Positions 58,164-64,000 of a stretch of DNA of 64,000 nt are shown piece by piece. The position numbers and the translations under genes were made by a program. Below the pieces are notes generated by a model. It did no database searches. It had not been told where the DNA came from and was given only the letters and a program-made list of their open reading frames with translations. The stretch comes from Porpolomopsis calyptriformis (lineage: Eukaryota; Basidiomycota; Agaricomycetes; Agaricales; Hygrophoraceae). Position 1 is the stretch's first letter; the number at the start of each line of letters is the position of its first letter. The stretch covers positions 1,054,001 to 1,118,000 of the forward strand of contig OX621168.1 in assembly GCA_951640195.1 (NCBI GenBank), in the 5' to 3' direction.

Positions 58164-58267
58164 GAGAAGAGGGTGTTGGAAAAGAAGAAGTCAACGGCCA
58201 AGACACGACCGTCACCTGGCACGTGACAAACATCTCATCAACCGTGACCTCGACCGCATTCTCCAAA
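58164..58267. promoter_or_regulatory. bidirectional promoter RecQ/NUF2
   Basis: 104 bp separate the two starts, and both genes act in S/M phase. Near 58235 and 58200 are the sequences ACGTGAC and GTCACCTGG. The pairing is worth checking for MBF-like ACGCGT sites; none is seen here. Confidence 0.4.
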
Positions 58268-60044
58268 ATGAAGGGGATATTCCCAAAGATGTCTCTTCCC
58301 GATATCATTAATTCACTTGCTGGCTGGAATATGCCTGTTAGCCAAGAACAACTCATTAGACCATCTCCTGAATTTGTACAGACCATATACTGCGCTTGTC
58401 TTCAACAAATCACCAATATCTCTCACGAATCGATCAACGAACAGATACAGGCTGCGTTGGCAATTCTGGAGGATCAGAGTTCTGTACGTTGCCTTTTTCT
58501 TTTCTTTTAGTCTTGATTTCTGACCATGAATAAGGACTTGTGCGCGTCTGCCCTCGCCCACAATTTTATCCTCTACCACCTGTAATATTTGTGGAGCCTT
58601 TTCGACCCAACCTAACCTGCTTTTCTTCTGTGTTCTTTTAGCACCCGCTTCGCAGAGGCCGCGAGAATCAATGACTTTTGTGCAGCAGACTTGTTCTACC
58701 CCGAACGAGAACGAACAATCGATTTACTTTCCGCGTTTATCAACTTTATAAAATTTACCGAACAATGGTGTGATCCCTTTATCAAAGAGCTTAGAGAAAA
58801 GTCTGCAGCCATGCTTGTTGAGCGCGAGCAAGTTACTTTCGAACTTGAAGAAGTCCAAAAAAGGATACAAGTGTTAAAGTAAGTAATAGTTTCATTACTT
58901 TATTGCTCCTTAGCTTAGCGGCCTTTCCTATCAGAGAAAAAAGAGCTAAGGACGAACCACGATGCGAAGAACTCCGTTCAGAAAACAGCACCCTAACAGC
59001 TCAAATGTTTTCTACTAAGGAGGTTCAAGTCACAGTCGTCCAAGCCGTGGAAGCACTCAAGACGGAAAAAAGTGACCTTTTGAAACGTAAAGAAAGTCTT
59101 CCGGTTCGACCACTTGCTTCTCAGCGAATGACAACCGAGTACCTTGCAGGAAAACCTGAACAATGAGATTGAAAGGGTAGAAGATTCAATAACTCGCACG
59201 CGCTCTCGTATAGTTCAGTCGCCGGAACGTATCAAGCGCAATATTGCCACTATGGGCTCCACCGCAGCCGAAGACCGGCGAACCTTGGCCGCCCATGAGG
59301 CCAAGACAAGGGATCTCCAAGCCAAGATAAACTCGTTGCTGAATATTGAGAAGGTCTGTCCAAATTTGACCAGAAACATCGATAATACAAGGTGCTTAGA
59401 CGCCACCAGGACATTCGCGGATGTGTTGAGCAGTTGCAAACGGTCGAAAAGGAGGTCCTTTATCTTTCGACTTCTCAGAAAGAACTTGCCACCCTCAAAG
59501 ACCAGCTGGATGACAAGAAAATTGATCGGAGCGAACTGCACTTGCGCCAAGAGGTTGAAATGTCATGTATCCTCCAGGAATCCACTGACTTCTGAAATGA
59601 CAGCGTATCGAAAAGCAGCTCTCGAATGCCTACGAGAAGGTTGAGCGAGTGCAAAGACACGCTGAGGACAAAAGAATTGCCAGTCAAAAGACGATTGATC
59701 GCCTCCAAAAGGAATATGATGAAATGGCGGTCGAACGACGTGACAATGACAGGCAACTCGAGGAACTTCGTGCGGAGGCCGACCAAATTGAGACCAAGGT
59801 TTGATTGGTTGACTTCGTTTTCTCACCTCACACCAAGGATGCAATTCCCTTTTCAGATGGCAGAACGTCTCAAAAAGAGTGAAGCTGAACTCAATGAGCT
59901 GTTGGCCGAATACTGGAAACTGAGACACGAGACAGGTATGGGACAACCTGTGTGAATTTTCGTTCCAGGACTAAGTGAGGTTTTGCAGACGTGTACATGG
60001 AGACCCTTGCCAACAAGCTCAACATGCGAGTCACTGTAAATTAG
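58268..60044 (+). CDS. NUF2: NUF2, kinetochore NDC80 complex subunit
   Basis: Nine exons, 58268-58483, 58535-58581, 58642-58878, 58935-59103, 59150-59353, 59392-59553, 59604-59798, 59857-59935 and 59989-60044, give 454 aa, matching yeast and human Nuf2 (451-464). The N-terminal CH-like head begins MKGIFPKMSLPDIINSLAGW and continues with LTRFAEAARINDFCAADLFYP and FINFIKFTEQWCD (residues 1-140). The rest is coiled coil, including SRIVQSPERIKRN. Nuf2 pairs with Ndc80 to bind microtubules, and its coiled coil joins Spc24/Spc25. The transcript ends 91 bp from the convergent ING-type gene. Confidence 0.94.
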
Positions 60045-60135
60045 GAGGTGAACGTGTATCTCGAACAATGATGTAATTTGTCAGTACGTGCAGGTGAATA
60101 AGTAACATCTTCCGATAAGTAGGTCAGAATTCCGG

Positions 60136-61624
60136 CTAATGGCGTCGGCCACTTTGTCCGGGCGTACAATCCCGGCAGTACCACTTCTCCTTTTTTGGGG
60201 GGGCTTGAGTCAAGCCGGCGCAACTAAGGTGAAACTACTGCAGTTTAACCAGATATCACACTTCTGACATTTGTTGCACTTACCCATTGGCGTTTGCAAC
60301 GTTTATTGTCACACGCAACCATCTGTTGAGTCCCGTGAGTGGTTGAACGACGGAGAGTCATGCCCAGATGGCTCACTTCACCAAAAGACACTTGGTTACA
60401 GTAGCAATAACGAGGCTCGTTAGGGTCAACGATCAGATCTTGGGACGCAGCAGATTGAGAGGGTACTGTAAGCCTGAGCGACCTGGACTCTCTTCGGTGG
60501 TGGTCCACAGCAACCTCTTGGACATGTTCCGGTTTCTTCTTTTTCGATTTCGCGTTGGCTTTCTTGTTGTTTTTCTGTTGAGGCTGAGTTCCGTCTGGCC
60601 TATGAATGAAAACAACGCCAATCGTAGGTCGAGAGTCACCGTTACTCGTTCCAAGAGTATCCACCTGTATCTCTCCTGACATGGGAGATGGCTCGGGACT
60701 AAGTGTGACGCGTGACTGACGGGCCCATCGAGGGACCACAAGGTCAGGAAGCACAATTGGGGCAGGCTGAGTGCCCGAACGTATGCCAAGAAGGATAGAC
60801 GTTTCATGTTCTTTGATGGCTTGATCAAGAAGGCGAATGTGTCTGTCAACCTTACATTTTGTACAATTAGTTGATGTGAAACAAAAAACGCTGAATTACT
60901 CACAGAATCGTACGATGCCTGTGCGAGATTGACTTTTTCTTCAGAAGCACGCAAGAGCTCTTCAGAAAGAAACGCAACACGAGAAAGTAGCTCTCGAGAG
61001 CTTGTAGGACGTTTCCGGCGATCTGAAGGAATAGATATTGATGCAAATGTCTTCGGAGTCACAGATTGTTGCAGAAGCGGGTCAGGTCCTGCAGATGATG
61101 TTCCACTCAATGAATTCGACGTCACATTTGGGCAGGGTTCACGTTCCAGGCACTCAATTCCTAATTCCTTGACAGGGCTTGACAAGTCAGGCCGCGAACA
61201 TGAAGTCGCAGATTGACGCAGTCGAATGTACTTTTGCAGAGAGAGCAAGAGCTCATTGCTATAACCTTCCCCATACCGGTTGATGGCGAGAATGATACTC
61301 ATAATGCGTTTGCTCACCTTGGGTCTGCTCGTCGAGTTCCCGCATCAGGGTAAACTGTCGATGGAGCGACAAGGGAAGTTGTTCGACGGCTATAGACCAC
61401 GAGATTGATACTATAGGAGGAAGTGAACAAGCAAACGTACCTTCATAGTGTTCTTCTCGAAACGCCTCCCATACTTCCTGCCTACGGTCCAGCTTCTCGT
61501 CATCCTTGCCGCCATCCGTGTCGTTTGAGTTCTCTAGCACCTTTCGCAGATCCGGTGGTGGCACCGGTTTGAGCCTTTCGTCGCGGCTGATATCCCGAGA
61601 GGCTCGGGAACGACGCCCCTTCAT
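60136..61624 (-). CDS. ING-family PHD-finger chromatin protein
   Basis: Six exons, 61624-61441, 61389-61318, 61265-60904, 60850-60377, 60322-60284 and 60234-60136, give 409 aa. The N-terminal ING domain contains VEQLPLSLHRQFTLMRELDE and later DRHIRLLDQAIKEHE. The C-terminal PHD finger has the Cys4-His-Cys3 pattern: CYCNQVSFGE, then MVACDNKRC, KRQWFHLSCAGL and KWYCRDC, split by two introns. ING proteins read H3K4me3 within histone acetyltransferase or deacetylase complexes (Yng1/2, Pho23). Its Ser/Pro/Lys-rich middle part is long for the family. Tail to tail with NUF2, head to head with the GTPase. Confidence 0.9.
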
Positions 61625-62012
61625 CGAGGAAAAGATGATCGTGGATCACGTGCTTCTTCTCCCGTTCTCTCATCTTACCAATGTGTCCCGATACTCAATG
61701 GAAGGTGGGGGGAGATACTGTTGGTATTATCCTTCGTGTTTAAACCCGTTTGTTCACTGAGATGATTGCATTCAAATGGCAGCGAGGCGCGGGCGTGCTG
61801 GTGTGGCAACGTGCATGCAGCACGAATGCAAGTACACGCGGAATGTTTGCGTTTACACAACCCTTTCATGCCAGCCTCTTGCCGTGTGTCTTGTAATTGT
61901 TTGCGTCCCTCGAACCATGCAACAATCCGCGTTGCCCTTCGTGCATTTTTATATATGTTATTGTGCCATCTCTTGACCATTGTGTCACTGTTCCTTCGGA
62001 CCATCTCCCACG
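61625..62012. promoter_or_regulatory. divergent intergenic region ING/AIG1-like gene
   Basis: A 388-bp shared upstream region, the longest between genes in this block. It contains no recognised repeat; the TTTTTATATATG near 61950 could be a TATA box for the rightward gene. Confidence 0.4.
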
Positions 62013-63096
62013 ATGCCCAACTTCAACAGAAAAAACCATCGTAAGAGGCGCATCATTCAAGGAAGTTTCAGAGACAACGATCTCGTCATTCCGTGCGTCC
62101 CATTCCATCTTTTCTGACAAGGGCTCACGTTAGCTTTCCTAGTGTTATGGGTCCCACCGGAGCAGGGAAAAGTACTGTAAGAGCATGTGCTGTGGGCAAA
62201 TCTGGTAAACTTACTTTTATAATAGTTCATTAACACTGCTGCTGGCGTGAACGCCACACACGTCGGTCACGACTTGAAATCTTGCACCACCGAAATCAAA
62301 TCTGTTGCCGTTGTCCATCCTCTCGATCCCAACTGCCGTGTGGTTTTCGTTGATACCCCAGGCTTCGATGATACCAACATTGATGACTCGCAAATCTTGC
62401 AACTGATTGCTACTTGGCTGGAAAAGGAGTGAGCGCATCGTCCCGCATACTTCCAATCGACACCCATGGTATGACAGGTACGGAGAAGGAAAGAAACTGG
62501 CCGGCATCATTTACATGCACGAAATATCTCAAGCGCGCATGTTCGGATCGGCACGCAAGAACCTTGCGATGTTCGCCAAGTTGTGTGGCAAGAATGCGCT
62601 TAAGAATGTCATTCTGGCAAGCACGAAGTGGGACGAGGTTCCAAAAGACGTTGGGGAGCGACGCGAGCAACAACTGTCTGAAACGTACTGGAAAAGCATG
62701 CTAGAACGCGGTTCCAGAATGGCTCGATTCAAGAAGACTCGGCAGTCTGCTTGGGAAACAGCGGGTCTCATTATTGGGTTGGACAAAATTGAGGTTCTGC
62801 TAATCCAAGAGGAGCTGGTCATTCTAGGAAGACAACTCCCCGAGACCGAAGCAGGCAAGGCTCTTCGCCTCACCCTACAGGATCTTGCCAAAAGACTGGA
62901 AAAAGAGATTGAGGCACTGAGAGAGATCGATGAAGGTCACGGGGAAGCGGCGGAACAACTTGTCTCGGTCCTCAAACAAATCCAAGAACTGAAGATTACT
63001 TTCAGTAGGCGATTGCAACTTTGGTTTAGTTTTAAAGCTGCCCGATCGGTAAGTTTCTTCCCGCATCATCGATCGCACCGCTCATTTCAGTGCTAG
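62013..63096 (+). CDS. AIG1/IMAP-like P-loop GTPase
   Basis: Six exons, 62013-62040, 62074-62092, 62143-62176, 62226-62428, 62478-63048 and 63091-63096, give 286 aa. G1 is VMGPTGAGKSTFINTAAG at about residue 14, G3 is VFVDTPGFDDT and G4 is STKWDEVP; between them lies YMHEISQARMFGSARKNLAM. A charged C-terminal helix (LAKRLEKEIEALREIDEGHG) follows. This layout is common in agaricomycete AIG1-type GTPases, which expand strongly in mushrooms and have no clear role. The small first exons (28, 19, 34 nt) and the last exon (6 nt) are the weak points; the true 3' end may differ. Confidence 0.78.
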
Positions 63097-64000
63097 GGGA
63101 CGGTTGAGATCTGGTGAAGAGTTCAGTGCACCATGGTGCCTCAAGCTCCTAAGGCATCGATTAATCTACACTCTGTACCCTCTCAGTGGAAAATGCACGA
63201 GATTTGGCACGAGACAAATCATTCTGCCTGTATTGGTCGGTGGTTTCGAATAACATGTCTCACAAGTGTAAGGTCGTTATTCTTGACGATATATTATCGA
63301 TGGGCCTACGGCTCTCTCAACTCTTGTCTTCCAGAAGGGTTGTTCTAGAGTCGTGAACGAGCGGCAACTTTGCGACAGCACTCATGGTTCAGGGTATGTT
63401 GGGGGGAAATGTAAGGGTACCAGGACATCTCAATAGCCAACACTAACCAGTTTCGAGCAGTCCTGTAGCTGTATCGGGTGTACATTGTCATCGTTGCCCT
63501 CGTCCTTTGCTCACCGGATCGCCTTCACCTGACCCGCCGCCAATGGAGTGGGAAAAAGGATCTTTGCTCCTGACATCTATGTGACAAGCGGAGGTAGGAG
63601 AACCCGAATAAAACGTCCTTCACACCTAGGGGATCTTCCGCTTGATCACACGATCGACGCATGGACGAAATTAATGTGACGGTCATCACCCTACAATATG
63701 CCTCGCTACTCCCAAATTATAATTACCGTGGCACTTCATGAAATTGGACAACTCCTGCCGTTGGATTGTTCAATGATAAAATTTTTAAGATGGCATGTTG
63801 AGATATGTCTGTCCACGAGGACGATCTATTCATGGATAGATATGATTTTCGACTGATACACCTCATTACCTCAAAAAGCGAGGTGAATTAAGTATCTCCC
63901 AAAACTCAGCAACGAACGCCTGGTGCTCTTGTTATGCACGACTTTGTATAACCGTCGGTCGGTTGCTACCACCTGATGGCCACAGGTTTTCACGTAATGG
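63097..64000. other. no recognised feature
   Basis: No open frame with family resemblance, repeat or RNA gene was identified. A plus-strand frame at 63133-63348 lacks similarity and codon bias. It may be a 3' region of the GTPase gene or the flank of a gene outside the window. Confidence 0.5.

Noticed and set aside
63133..63348. 71-codon plus-strand frame after the GTPase gene
   Set aside because: No similarity, no splice continuity with the GTPase, ordinary length for chance.
1..64000. CRISPR arrays, rRNA genes or intact tRNA genes
   Set aside because: No regularly spaced repeat array and no cloverleaf were seen; the tRNA-like piece at 10914 does not fold.

Overview
The window is fungal nuclear DNA, most likely from an agaricomycete basidiomycete. 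Introns are short (about 46-65 nt) and numerous, intergenic gaps are tiny, the conserved proteins are fungal, and the mobile elements (chromodomain Ty3 elements, DUF6698, a large C2H2-type transposase) are typical of that class. All exon models were assembled by hand from frame, splice signals and family knowledge. Every multi-exon gene model sums to a multiple of three, but none has transcript support.

Positions 1-34.7 kb are a nested repeat block. From left to right: the 3' end of a Ty3 chromovirus (A) carrying an antisense Cys-rich gene; a decayed reverse-strand Ty3 element (E, 5' LTR at 7480-8087) interrupted by a solo LTR of family F; one copy of a repeat (G); an LTR of family I with gag debris; a family F LTR split by a complete 8.7-kb chromovirus (B, 12543-21284, 5-bp target duplication ATTAC); and a second G copy. 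That second G copy is itself interrupted by a solo I LTR, by an 8.9-kb DNA transposon (22554-31445), and by a solo B LTR that contains a further solo LTR. Target duplications allow the insertion order to be read.

Two features of this block look least explained. First, the 1,708-bp LTR of element B carries a spliced gene on the antisense strand, with its own TATA box, preserved in three LTR copies. Second, the DNA transposon carries a divergent pair of genes, a DUF6698 gene and a transposase gene, inside one set of perfect 15-bp terminal inverted repeats. Nonsense codons across these elements are mostly TGA where Arg is expected, and the two B LTRs differ almost only by transitions, which points to C-to-T mutation of methylated repeats.

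A 745-bp fold-back structure (309-bp arms) marks the edge of the repeat block. From 34.85 to 63.1 kb the DNA is gene-dense with 15 genes: RAX2 (polarity marker with a C-terminal SH3), a complex I 17.8-kDa-like subunit, MCMBP (replisome), CDC50 (flippase subunit), RNA 3'-phosphate cyclase, HOOK (dynein adaptor), THO1/SARNP (mRNP), HAP2/NF-YA, an unknown protein, ribosomal S18, GAL7, a RecQ/Sgs1 helicase, NUF2 (kinetochore), an ING-type PHD protein and an AIG1-like GTPase. Many are head-to-head with under 110 bp between start codons (MCMBP/CDC50, RTCA/HOOK, THO1/HAP2, RecQ/NUF2). The last 0.9 kb holds nothing I recognise.
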